Positions 1 through 6,782 are shown, counted from the stretch's first letter. The stretch: 7,133 nucleotides of DNA from Bacteroidales bacterium UBA1223 (GCA_002309155.1 DBXB01000027.1:68456-75588), one strand, 5' to 3'. Notes: a model not told the origin generated them from the sequence alone. Numbers and translations are program-made.

Positions 1-627
1 GACTACAGCGTCCCCGGCAAGGCTCCGTTCCAGCCCACCGTGGCTAAGTATACCGACCTCTACGTCATCATGATTTCCGGATCCAAGAGTTTCAGTTATG
101 CCGGTGAGCGTATTGCCATGATGGTCTGCTCACCCAAGCTGTTCAATATGGAATGCCCAGACCTGGCTCGCTACTATAGCCAGACTCAGTTAGGACGTGC
201 CCTGATCTTTGGTACACTCTACTGCCTCAGCTCTGGTACGGCACACAGTGTGCAGTATGCTATGGCGGCAATGCTGAAGGGTGCCAACGACGGCACTTTC
301 AACTTCGTCAAGGATATCAGGGAATATGGCGAGAAGGCGGGCATCATGAAGAAGATGTTCACCGACAACGGCTTCTTTATTGTCTACGACAAAGATATGG
401 GCGAGGATATCGGCGACGGTTTCTATTTCACATTCTGCTATCCTGGTTTCGAAGGCGTCGACCTGCTCAACGAACTTATCCGTTACGGCATCAGCGCTAT
501 CGCCCTCGACATCACGGGCAGCCACAAGCAGGGCATCCGCGCCTGCGTGGCACTTGTGTTGCGCGACCAGTTCCCCGACCTCAAGGAGCGTCTGGAGAAA
601 TTCCACGCCGACCATCCCATCAAGTAA
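1..627 (+). CDS. PLP-dependent class I/II aminotransferase, 3' part only
   Basis: This is the C-terminal 208 residues of a fold-type I aminotransferase; the reading frame is open from base 1, so the true start lies outside the window and the GTG at 40 is only an internal valine. The motif SGSKSFSYAGER carries the probable PLP Schiff-base lysine (fragment residue 29, codon 85-87). The arginine eight residues later (residue 37) sits where class I aminotransferases have the phosphate-binding arginine (K258/R266 in aspartate aminotransferase). Near the C-terminus GIRACVAL (arginine about residue 180) is placed like the arginine that binds the substrate carboxylate. The family moves an amino group between an amino acid and a 2-oxo acid in the cytoplasm. 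The substrate cannot be read from this fragment. The gene ends in TAA at 625-627 and runs into a hairpin terminator shared with the convergent protease gene. The family call is firm; the specific reaction is unknown. Confidence 0.9.
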   Translation, partial: DYSVPGKAPFQPTVAKYTDLYVIMISGSKSFSYAGERIAMMVCSPKLFNMECPDLARYYSQTQLGRALIFGTLYCLSSGTAHSVQYAMAAMLKGANDGTFNFVKDIREYGEKAGIMKKMFTDNGFFIVYDKDMGEDIGDGFYFTFCYPGFEGVDLLNELIRYGISAIALDITGSHKQGIRACVALVLRDQFPDLKERLEKFHADHPIK

Positions 628-648
628 AGAGTGGTTATAGTAATATAG

Positions 649-675
649 TAAGGGGCTCCGAATCGGAACCCCTTA
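649..675. terminator. Hairpin terminator between convergent genes
   Basis: TAAGGGG-C-TCCG, loop AAT, CGGA-A-CCCCTTA form a stem of about 11 pairs with one C/A mismatch, 21 bp after the aminotransferase stop. On the + strand it is followed by the T-rich TTTATTTTC, as expected for an intrinsic terminator of the aminotransferase. The same hairpin lies about 30 bp past the stop of the opposing protease gene, so it can fold in both transcripts. The tract after it on the minus strand (TTACTATATTA) is less T-rich, so termination in that direction is probably weaker. Confidence 0.8.
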
Positions 676-705
676 TTTATTTTCAGAACTAGTGTGGATG
701 GAAAA

Positions 706-3093
706 TTATTTTTTGATAATCTTGATTGTGTCAGTCTCGGTGCGGAGCATATATACACCTCTTGATAGGTAGCTAATGTCTAGAAGGGTCTTGCCGTCGG
801 ACTCTGCAGTGAGCAGGAGGCGACCCATGATGTCGAAGAGTTGGATGGTGCCAGCTGCGGTTTCAATGGTCAGCATAGAGCTTGTCGGGTTGGGGTAGGC
901 TTTTATACCGAAATGTTCTGAAGGTCTGTCGATGTTGTTGCCTGGCAGTCGCTCGTAGCATCCGATGTCAGTACGGTAGTTACGTATGCGGATGTTGCCG
1001 TCAAGATCCCTTTCGTAGGATGTGCCTCTGACGGTGTCGCCGGCGTCAATAAGTGGCGAATGAATGCTGAGATGCCAGTCTCCGTCACGGTCCGAAGGTC
1101 CCATGACGGTGTCGGGGTCGATGAAGTAAGGTCCCAGACCCTCTGCGGGAGGACGGTTGATGGCGACGAGTCCAAAATTGCTATTGCTGTCAATGTCGCC
1201 GAAACCTTCGATGGCTGAGAAGAAGGTCTTGCTGATATTGTCGTTGGAGAGGGAACTCTGGTTATGCCAGATGACGCAGTTGCGTATCTTGACATTGGTA
1301 TTTGCGATTCCTGTCCCGTTGTTGCAAACTATGTTGCAACCGTCGATAAGGGTGTTGTTTGTGCCGGTGATACCTGTGCCGTCATTGTGCATAACTATGC
1401 TGTTCTTGATGTATCCGCCGGAGAGGGAGACACCGGAGCAATAGTTGTGGCGTATCAGACAACAAAGTATGCCACCCGAGCCGATAGATACTGCCGAACC
1501 GTTGGCAGTTGACGAACTGTTACGCTCAACGATGCAGTTCTCCAGTTTAAGTCCAGTAGACATGGTTACGCCGGAGCCGTCAGAGGCATATCCATCTGCG
1601 AAAGTCATGTTGTATATATTAGAGCTGCTGCTGAGGCTTGGTGAATATAGTACCATTCGCTCTCCTTTTCCGCTCATTATGCTGGGAGGGTTCTCTGGAT
1701 TGCGGTCGTTGACGGATGATTCGGTGCCGTCGAATCCTCCATAGATCTTTGTGCCTGAAGGCATAGTGAATGCGGATGTGCCGTTGGTGTCGCCATAGTA
1801 GGTGCCACTCTTCACCCAGATATTCCCTTTCTTGTAGAGTCCACATATCTCCATAGCCGCTTCAAGATTGGGTGTGGCCGCTGACCAGGATGAACCGTCG
1901 CCCTGTTTGTCGCTGTCGACATAGTACTGGTTGTTGAATGGCGCAAGACCAGAGGGAGTGATATTGAATACCGCCGCCTGATTGCTGGAGTAGCCGTGAA
2001 CGCTGGTGAGAGAGTAGTAGCCGTCGCCAGATCCGCTCCAACCGAAATTGAAATGGTATTTACCGCTGTTGTTGTATCCGTCGCAGACAAAGGCGTGGCC
2101 ACCGTCGCTGTTGCTTCCGCTATAATAGACGGGAAGTCCCATGTCGAGGTCGTGACGCAACATGGAATCCCACGCACTCGAGCTGAAACTGCTCTTAACC
2201 AGCTGGTATGCATTTGTGTAACCAAAGAACTTAAGAGCGTCGGGAACGTCGCTGCTTGCCGCACCGCTTCCGGTAGTGTGGGTAGGATTCTCGTAGTTCA
2301 TCTTGACAGCCACACCGCAGTGGTAGCAAAGCAAAGATACCGCATGCCTCTGGTTTTGGGAAGAGTAATAGGTTATCTGGTTGGGCATCTGGTTGTAGTC
2401 GTAGTATGCCGAGTCGAATTGTGCCTCCAGTGTGCCGAAATAAGAATGGCCGTAGCTGCTATGGTAGAATCCCCTGGAGGGATAACGGTGGTAGCGTATG
2501 ATCTGAGCCATCGCCGTTGCCACGCAACCTGTCACGGAATGGCCGTTGTTGGTGTAACTGCTGTTGTATGCAGGACAGTAGTCGTTGTATCCCGCACCCT
2601 GGTCCCATTGGGTCTGTAAGAGAGCATTGACGCCTTTGCTGCTGCCGGAGTAGAAAGAACTTGCGTCGTGTTGCAGCGCATACCATTCGTTGCGGCATCT
2701 TGTCTGGTGCTCCTCTATGGGTTGTGGACGAGATGTTAATGCTCTTACCGCCTGCAGGTCTTGTGCATAGCCGTCAAGCCATGACTTGAGAGCATCGGGC
2801 ATGGCGACGCTGTCGTAAGGTCCGTTGAAAGAATAGCCTATTACGGGAGTCTCGTCTTGACGTGAACCGACAATGATAAATCCACGGTCGCCTATATTGT
2901 AGATGTAGAATAGGGGTGCGTTGTCTGTCCCGACAACCGTGTTGTATAGACTGGTGGGGATTTGTGACAGAGAAGGCTCAATAACGGAGATATACTGTTT
3001 TGCTGCGAATTGAGCGGTTGCGGCATCTATGGACTGGGCGTGGAGGGATGACAGGCATAGAGTTGTCGCGATAATAATAAGAAGTTGTTTCAT
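706..3093 (-). CDS. Secreted C10 (streptopain-like) cysteine protease with beta-helix region and T9SS sorting domain
   Basis: A 795-residue protein. Residues 1-19 are a signal peptide (lysine, hydrophobic run, cleavage likely at SLHA/Q). Residues about 20-130 resemble the Spi-type inhibitory propeptide of the streptopain family. Residues about 145-380 are the C10 peptidase domain: the nucleophile is C190 in TGCVATAMAQ, the general base H333 in GGHAFVCDGY. N349 lies 16 residues after the histidine, as in papain and streptopain, followed by FGW with W352; the more usual NWGW reads NFGW here. From about residue 390 (DSDKQGDGSSWSAA) to 716 (DIGCYE) the chain looks like a right-handed beta-helix of the type often found in Bacteroidetes surface proteins. 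Residues about 727-795 (YPNPTSS, then LFDIMGRLL, RGVYMLR, ending KIIKK) are a type A T9SS sorting domain, so the product should cross the outer membrane and be released or anchored. Relatives include interpain A of Prevotella intermedia. The start lies 33 bp after the dehydrogenase stop, which suggests cotranscription. The substrate is not predictable. Confidence 0.93.
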   Translation of the reverse strand: MKQLLIIIATTLCLSSLHAQSIDAATAQFAAKQYISVIEPSLSQIPTSLYNTVVGTDNAPLFYIYNIGDRGFIIVGSRQDETPVIGYSFNGPYDSVAMPDALKSWLDGYAQDLQAVRALTSRPQPIEEHQTRCRNEWYALQHDASSFYSGSSKGVNALLQTQWDQGAGYNDYCPAYNSSYTNNGHSVTGCVATAMAQIIRYHRYPSRGFYHSSYGHSYFGTLEAQFDSAYYDYNQMPNQITYYSSQNQRHAVSLLCYHCGVAVKMNYENPTHTTGSGAASSDVPDALKFFGYTNAYQLVKSSFSSSAWDSMLRHDLDMGLPVYYSGSNSDGGHAFVCDGYNNSGKYHFNFGWSGSGDGYYSLTSVHGYSSNQAAVFNITPSGLAPFNNQYYVDSDKQGDGSSWSAATPNLEAAMEICGLYKKGNIWVKSGTYYGDTNGTSAFTMPSGTKIYGGFDGTESSVNDRNPENPPSIMSGKGERMVLYSPSLSSSSNIYNMTFADGYASDGSGVTMSTGLKLENCIVERNSSSTANGSAVSIGSGGILCCLIRHNYCSGVSLSGGYIKNSIVMHNDGTGITGTNNTLIDGCNIVCNNGTGIANTNVKIRNCVIWHNQSSLSNDNISKTFFSAIEGFGDIDSNSNFGLVAINRPPAEGLGPYFIDPDTVMGPSDRDGDWHLSIHSPLIDAGDTVRGTSYERDLDGNIRIRNYRTDIGCYERLPGNNIDRPSEHFGIKAYPNPTSSMLTIETAAGTIQLFDIMGRLLLTAESDGKTLLDISYLSRGVYMLRTETDTIKIIKK

Positions 3094-3126
3094 TATATAT
3101 AATATTTGGAAAGGAGTCGGTCGGGG

Positions 3127-4059
3127 TTAGCAGTTCAGGAAGTTCCTGACGTTGTCAAGGACGATGCCGGCACGTATGTCGAAAGCTTCGCGGCTAGCAT
3201 AGCCGATATGCGGGACTACCACGCAGTTGGGAGCTGAGAGAAGAGGATGGTTGGTGTCGAGAGGAGGTTCCTTCTCGAAAACGTCGATGCCGGCACCACG
3301 GATGGAACCGTTTTTCAGAGCCAGAGCCAGAGCGTCGATATCCACCACGTTGCCACGGGCTGTATTGATGAGTATGGCAGAGGGTTTCATCGTGGATATC
3401 AGCCTGGAGTCGATCAGGTGGAATGTCTCGTTGTTCAGTGGTACGTGAAGGGATATGATGTCGGATTCGGCGACGAGTGTGTCCAATGTGCAGTATTTGA
3501 CTCCCAGCGCCATGATTTCCTGTCTCTCAGTACGGCTGTATGCCAGGATGTTGCAACCAAATGCCTTCAACAACTTTATCGTTGCAGAACCAATAGCACC
3601 AGTTCCCACAATACCTACGGTTTTGCCTCGGAGTTCGATACCCAAGTAGTTGTTGCGGGTTCCTCCATTCCTTGTGGCGAGATCCAGTTCGGTGATTTTC
3701 CTCATCACGTCAATCATGAGTCCTACGGCAAGTTCGCTGACTGCCGTTGTCGAGTATCCTGCCGCATTCTTTACTGTTATGCCGTGTTGTTTACAGTATT
3801 CGAGGTCAATGTGGTCTAGACCCGTGAAAGCTACGGAGAGCATCTTCAGGTTGCCGCAAGCTTCGAGAACATGCTGTTTGAGCGGTATGTTGGAGATGAT
3901 GACGATGTCGCTGTCCTTCATACGGTCTATGAGAACTTGCTCGCTTTCGTTGCGGTCCATGTAATAGGAGAAACGGTGTCCTTTGTTTTCGAAGTCGACT
4001 TTTATCGATTCGAAATTTTCTTGACTGATTCCCAGGGGTTCTACGCAGGTTATGTTCAT
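3127..4059 (-). CDS. D-isomer-specific 2-hydroxyacid dehydrogenase, NAD-dependent
   Basis: A cytoplasmic oxidoreductase of 310 residues, usual for the family, which interconverts D-2-hydroxy acids and 2-oxo acids. The NAD-binding Rossmann motif is VGTGAIG (G152-x-G154-x-x-G157). The catalytic set is complete and normally spaced: R235 in NTARG, E264 in FEKEPP and H284 in PHIGYAS. The substrate-binding domain is formed by roughly residues 1-100 plus the C-terminus; residues about 100-280 form the coenzyme domain. Members include phosphoglycerate, glycerate/hydroxypyruvate, D-lactate and other dehydrogenases, and nothing visible fixes the substrate. It is not placed next to serC as a serA gene would be, so I do not call it SerA. 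The ATG at 4057-4059 gives the typical MNITCVEPLG opening. The gene follows the terminator behind the flavin reductase, so it probably has its own promoter in 4060-4129, although no TAnnTTTG element is visible there. The protease gene begins 33 bp downstream. Confidence 0.88.
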   Translation of the reverse strand: MNITCVEPLGISQENFESIKVDFENKGHRFSYYMDRNESEQVLIDRMKDSDIVIISNIPLKQHVLEACGNLKMLSVAFTGLDHIDLEYCKQHGITVKNAAGYSTTAVSELAVGLMIDVMRKITELDLATRNGGTRNNYLGIELRGKTVGIVGTGAIGSATIKLLKAFGCNILAYSRTERQEIMALGVKYCTLDTLVAESDIISLHVPLNNETFHLIDSRLISTMKPSAILINTARGNVVDIDALALALKNGSIRGAGIDVFEKEPPLDTNHPLLSAPNCVVVPHIGYASREAFDIRAGIVLDNVRNFLNC

Positions 4060-4129
4060 TGAGTTGATGATATTATTTGAGTTTATGATGAGGGTTTATT
4101 TGGACGAATTGATGCCACAATTAAAACAA

Positions 4130-4162
4130 AAACGGCAAAATACAGAAAATATTTTACCGTTT
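4130..4162 (-). terminator. Intrinsic terminator overlapping the flavin reductase stop codon
   Basis: Read on the minus strand, AAACGGTAAAAT, a 9-base loop, and ATTTTGCCGTTT form a 12-pair stem with one T-G wobble, followed at once by TTTGTTTTAA. The stop codon (4154-4156) lies inside the first arm, so the last three codons and the terminator share bases. It should end the dnaA-flavin reductase transcript before the dehydrogenase gene. The stem is AT-rich apart from its CGG/CCG core, so read-through is possible. Confidence 0.8.
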
Positions 4163-4723
4163 CTTTTTTACCGAAAAACCGAAGGAACCGATTTTTGTAC
4201 CCAGACCGTAGTATTTGCCGTGAGAGTAGGTGAGTGGTGCGGCGTGGTTAAACTGAAAAGCCCCAGTGCCCTTGTCGATAAGTTTTTCCTCGGCGTCTAC
4301 AGCAACCACTTCGGCGATGAACATGTCGTGGGAACCCAGCTCTCGGATTTCTGTGACTCGGCACTCGATGTTCAGTGGGGATTCGGCAATTAACGGGGCA
4401 CTCACCTTCTGCGCTTTTTCAGGATGAAGCCCGAGCTCTTTGAATTTGTTGAAGTCCTTTCCGCTTCTTACCCCGCACCAGTCGGTGGCTTGTGCAAGGT
4501 CTTCGGTGGTGAGGTTGATGACGAACTCTCCCGTCTTCCGGATCAGCTCGTGGGAATGACGCTCTTTCCTGACAGAGATATAGCACATGGGTGGGTCGCT
4601 GCAGATGGTGCCGGTCCAAGCTACGGTGATGATGTTGTAGTTCTCAGGAGTGTCGCCACAACTCACCATAACTACAGGCAGTGGATAAAGCATGTTGCCT
4701 GGTTTGAAAGCCACTTTGCCCAT
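4154..4723 (-). CDS. Flavin reductase-like, FMN-binding split-barrel protein
   Basis: A 189-residue protein of the flavin reductase-like family, which includes flavoredoxin and NAD(P)H:flavin oxidoreductases. Such proteins bind FMN in a split beta-barrel and reduce flavin or pass electrons to a partner in the cytoplasm. Visible family features are the opening KPGNMLYPLPVVMVSCG, then NIITVAWTGTICSDPPMCYISV at about residues 30-51, a GEFVINL strand at about 66-72, and a second half with SPLNIECRVTEI and HDMFIAEVVAVDAEEKLID. The tail is basic (KKKR). The frame stays open upstream into dnaA, but family-like sequence begins at MGKVAFKPGN, so I place the start at the ATG 4721-4723, 13 bp after the dnaA stop. 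No Shine-Dalgarno is seen (ATACTTTCCTCACT precedes the ATG), which is normal in Bacteroidetes. The short gap implies cotranscription with dnaA. Electron partner and substrate are unknown. Confidence 0.87.
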   Translation of the reverse strand: MGKVAFKPGNMLYPLPVVMVSCGDTPENYNIITVAWTGTICSDPPMCYISVRKERHSHELIRKTGEFVINLTTEDLAQATDWCGVRSGKDFNKFKELGLHPEKAQKVSAPLIAESPLNIECRVTEIRELGSHDMFIAEVVAVDAEEKLIDKGTGAFQFNHAAPLTYSHGKYYGLGTKIGSFGFSVKKKR

Positions 4724-4736
4724 AGTGAGGAAAGTA

Positions 4737-6182
4737 TTATTCGCGGAATTTCTTTTCCAGGTCTTCAACCCAATGGTGGAACTGCTTGTCGGTCTCGCTG
4801 AGGTTGACGACATTCTTGCATGCATGCAGTACTGTCGCATGGTCGCGGTTGCCACATTGGAGTCCGATGATGGCCAGGGATGATTTTGTCATCTTTTTGG
4901 CGAAATACATCGTGAGTTGTCGGGCGGTGACGAGTTCGCGTTTTCTGGAGTTGGAGAGCACGCTGTCGAGAGGCAGTTTGAAGTAGTCGCACACCACTTT
5001 CTGGATGTAGTCGATGGTTATCTCCCTGCTGGTGCTTTTCACGAACTGGTCGATCATCTGTTTTGCGAGATCAAGGGTAATCTGACGGTGGTTGAGAGAT
5101 GCCTGGGCTATGAGAGACACCAGGGCACCTTCCAGTTCGCGGATATTGGTGTTGATATTATAAGCAATATATTCTATTACCTCTTCAGGCATATCGATGC
5201 CGTCGTTTGCCAGTTTTTGTCTCAGGATGGCGAGGCGAGTCTCAACGTCGGGTACCAGGAGATCGGCGGAGAGTCCCCATTTAAGTCTTGAGAGCAGACG
5301 GGGCTCGAGGGTTCCGAGTTCTGACGGAGCTTTGTCGCTGGTGATGATAATCTGGCTGTGGCGTTGGTGCAGGTAGTTGAAGATTTGGAAGAAGGCCTCT
5401 TGGGTGTGGATGCCTTTGTTCGACCAGAACTGGATGTCGTCGAGGATGAGGAAGTCTACGAGTTCGTAGAAGTGGATGAAATCGTTGGTGTTTTTGTTCT
5501 TGACGGCATCGACATACTGCTGGAGGAACTGCTCAGAGGTGACATAGAGGACAGTCTTGTCGGGGTGAAGTTCTTTGGTCTTGATGCCGATGGCATGGGC
5601 GAGGTGAGTCTTGCCCAGTCCGACGCCACCGTGAAGGAACAGCGGGTTGAATGAAGTCAGTCCGGGTTTCTCCGCCACTGCGTAGCCTGCGGCGCGAGCC
5701 AGACGGTTGCAGTCGCCCTCAATGAAGTTCTCGAGGGTGTAATTCCCGTTGAGTTGGGAGTTGATGCGGAGTTTCTGCAGTCCGGGCCATACAAATGGGT
5801 TGGGTATCTCGTGACCGTTCTCGTCTTCGGAGATGACCATGGGGACATCTTTGGGACGGTTGACAGTGGCTTGACGTCCCACGGATGGGATATTGGTTGC
5901 GATGGGCTGGTCGGCGATGCTTGTATCCATAAGGATGCTGTATTTAAGCATTCCGTTTGGACCCAACTGAAGTCTTATGGTCTTTTTCAGGAGGTCGATA
6001 AAATGCTCTTCGAGCCACTCATAAAAAAACTGACTGGGAACGCGGATAGTCAAGACGTTGTCTTCTAGTTGTATAGGTACAATAGGTTCAAACCAGGTGC
6101 GGTATACTTGTTCGTTTTCTGATCCGAGGTTCTCTTTGATAATCTTAAGGCAGTTTTCCCAAACAGATTTATAATTTTGCAT
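4737..6182 (-). CDS. dnaA: Chromosomal replication initiator protein DnaA
   Basis: DnaA binds origin DnaA boxes, oligomerises with ATP and opens the duplex for helicase loading; it also acts as a transcription regulator. The 481-residue protein is full length. Domain I (about 1-80) has the typical VWENCLKIIKENL...TWFEPIVP. A short linker, domain II (about 85-130), precedes FVWPGLQKL. The AAA+ domain shows NYTLENFIEGDCNRLA at about 147-162, Walker A GGVGLGKT (185-192), Walker B FLILDDIQ (244-251), sensor 1 IITSDKAP (279-286), the arginine-rich box LEPRLLSRLKWGL (292-304) and sensor 2 NIRELEGAL (346-354). The DNA-binding domain has the conserved RKRELVTARQLTMY (413-426) and signature GNRDHATVLHACKNV (444-458), where many species have GGRDHTTV. 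All key motifs are intact. The gene diverges from serC across a 676-bp AT-rich gap with a good promoter 40-72 bp upstream, and the flavin reductase gene follows after 13 bp. Confidence 0.98.
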   Translation of the reverse strand: MQNYKSVWENCLKIIKENLGSENEQVYRTWFEPIVPIQLEDNVLTIRVPSQFFYEWLEEHFIDLLKKTIRLQLGPNGMLKYSILMDTSIADQPIATNIPSVGRQATVNRPKDVPMVISEDENGHEIPNPFVWPGLQKLRINSQLNGNYTLENFIEGDCNRLARAAGYAVAEKPGLTSFNPLFLHGGVGLGKTHLAHAIGIKTKELHPDKTVLYVTSEQFLQQYVDAVKNKNTNDFIHFYELVDFLILDDIQFWSNKGIHTQEAFFQIFNYLHQRHSQIIITSDKAPSELGTLEPRLLSRLKWGLSADLLVPDVETRLAILRQKLANDGIDMPEEVIEYIAYNINTNIRELEGALVSLIAQASLNHRQITLDLAKQMIDQFVKSTSREITIDYIQKVVCDYFKLPLDSVLSNSRKRELVTARQLTMYFAKKMTKSSLAIIGLQCGNRDHATVLHACKNVVNLSETDKQFHHWVEDLEKKFRE

Positions 6183-6203
6183 CGTTGAATGAAGGTTTCA
6201 ATA

Positions 6204-6213
6204 TGATTAATCA
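6204..6213. repeat. 10-bp perfect palindrome in the dnaA leader
   Basis: TGATTAATCA is its own reverse complement. It lies just downstream of the predicted dnaA -7 element, at about the expected transcription start and 21 bp before the start codon. The position would suit an operator, but the protein that might bind is unknown and a short AT-rich palindrome can arise by chance. Confidence 0.5.
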
Positions 6214-6221
6214 ATACTTAT

Positions 6222-6254
6222 CAAAAATATATCTTTGTATCTTTGTCATGCAAA
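6222..6254 (-). promoter_or_regulatory. Bacteroidetes-type promoter of dnaA
   Basis: Read on the minus strand, TTTG (6254-6251) is followed after 21 bp by TATTTTTG (6229-6222), an exact TAnnTTTG. This fits the -33/-7 consensus used by the primary sigma factor of Bacteroides relatives. Transcription would begin near 6214-6216, giving a leader of about 33 nt. The spacer contains a tandem CAAAGATA repeat, and the -7 element overlaps a weak DnaA-box-like TTATCAAAA. Confidence 0.7.
6230..6245. repeat. Tandem octamer TATCTTTG x2 within the dnaA promoter spacer
   Basis: TATCTTTG occurs twice with no gap (6230-6237 and 6238-6245). Each copy matches the -7 consensus TAnnTTTG on the + strand, pointing away from dnaA into the gap. 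No TTTG is seen at the -33 spacing for either copy. On the minus strand the pair fills most of the dnaA promoter spacer. The same octamer, extended to TATCTTTGTA, recurs at 6783 upstream of serC. Confidence 0.75.
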
Positions 6255-6547
6255 TTTCCGACATTTATTTTTTTTTGCTTTTTTAAAAAAAAATTGCACG
6301 ATATTCAAAAAAATATTATACCCTTCAACCATGCATATCGGCGGTAAAATGTAATAGAATTAAAAATTCTTATATGACAATTAATTATTGAAATCTTACC
6401 CTTTTTCTCGCACGATAATATATCACTTTTTTTTGAAACAAAAAATATTTTCTTAAAAAAATCACCTCTTTTAGTAACTTTTTTTGTTGAAAAAATAATG
6501 ATTTGTCTGTTAGCAAGATGTATTAGTGTGGTGTTGTAATGATTGGA

Positions 6548-6580
6548 TTTACAGTTTGTTACTGCAAATTATTGATAATT
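6548..6580. repeat. Two adjoining small inverted repeats
   Basis: TTTACAGT-TTGTT-ACTGCAAA (6548-6568) is an 8-pair stem with one A/C mismatch and a 5-base loop. The perfect inverted repeat AATTAT-TG-ATAATT (6567-6580) follows, sharing two bases. Neither is followed by a clear T tract on the + strand, so they do not look like a terminator. They may be protein-binding sites or chance structure in AT-rich DNA. Confidence 0.3.
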
Positions 6581-6782
6581 AATCTGAGTAAAAAAATGCT
6601 TTCGAGCAGTTCTCAGATTTTCAATATTTTTGATTTGGAATTGGGATTTGTCAACTTTTGAAGTTCATAAATTTTTGTATGTAATGAGATTTTTTTTCCT
6701 CTTTTTTTTGAAAGGCAAGACGGGATAGGTGATGCTAAAAATTATTTTTTAATGAATCCTATTATAATATAATAAAAGTGAG

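Noticed and set aside
190..615. 141-residue open frame on the minus strand
   Set aside because: It lies antisense to the aminotransferase, whose PLP-lysine and arginine motifs fix the + strand frame as the coding one.
1996..2619. 207-residue open frame on the + strand
   Set aside because: It is antisense to the protease catalytic domain, has low-complexity valine/alanine-rich sequence and shows no recognisable motif; the minus-strand frame carries all active-site motifs.
3101..3108. AATATTTG, resembling a + strand -7 element before the dehydrogenase
   Set aside because: It misses the invariant first T of TAnnTTTG and would only transcribe antisense to the dehydrogenase gene.
3127..4059. Assignment of the dehydrogenase as SerA, completing a serine pathway with serC
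   Set aside because: The family motifs are shared by many 2-hydroxyacid dehydrogenases, and this gene lies about 2.8 kb from serC on the opposite strand with dnaA between them.
4724..4855. Upstream extension of the flavin reductase frame into dnaA
   Set aside because: The extra 44 residues overlap the conserved DnaA C-terminus in another frame and look unlike the family; the protein starts naturally at MGKVAFKPGN.
5358..5654. 98-residue acidic open frame on the + strand
   Set aside because: It is antisense to the dnaA AAA+ domain; its many E, D and V residues are what reverse reading of that gene gives.
6331..6354. Seven-codon frame MHIGGKM in the dnaA-serC gap
   Set aside because: It is too short to separate from chance, has no promoter or attenuator-like structure nearby, and lies about 500 bp from serC.
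6625..6632. TATTTTTG on the + strand, an exact TAnnTTTG
   Set aside because: No TTTG lies at the -33 distance, and such T-rich matches are expected by chance in this AT-rich gap; the element at 6783 is better placed for serC.
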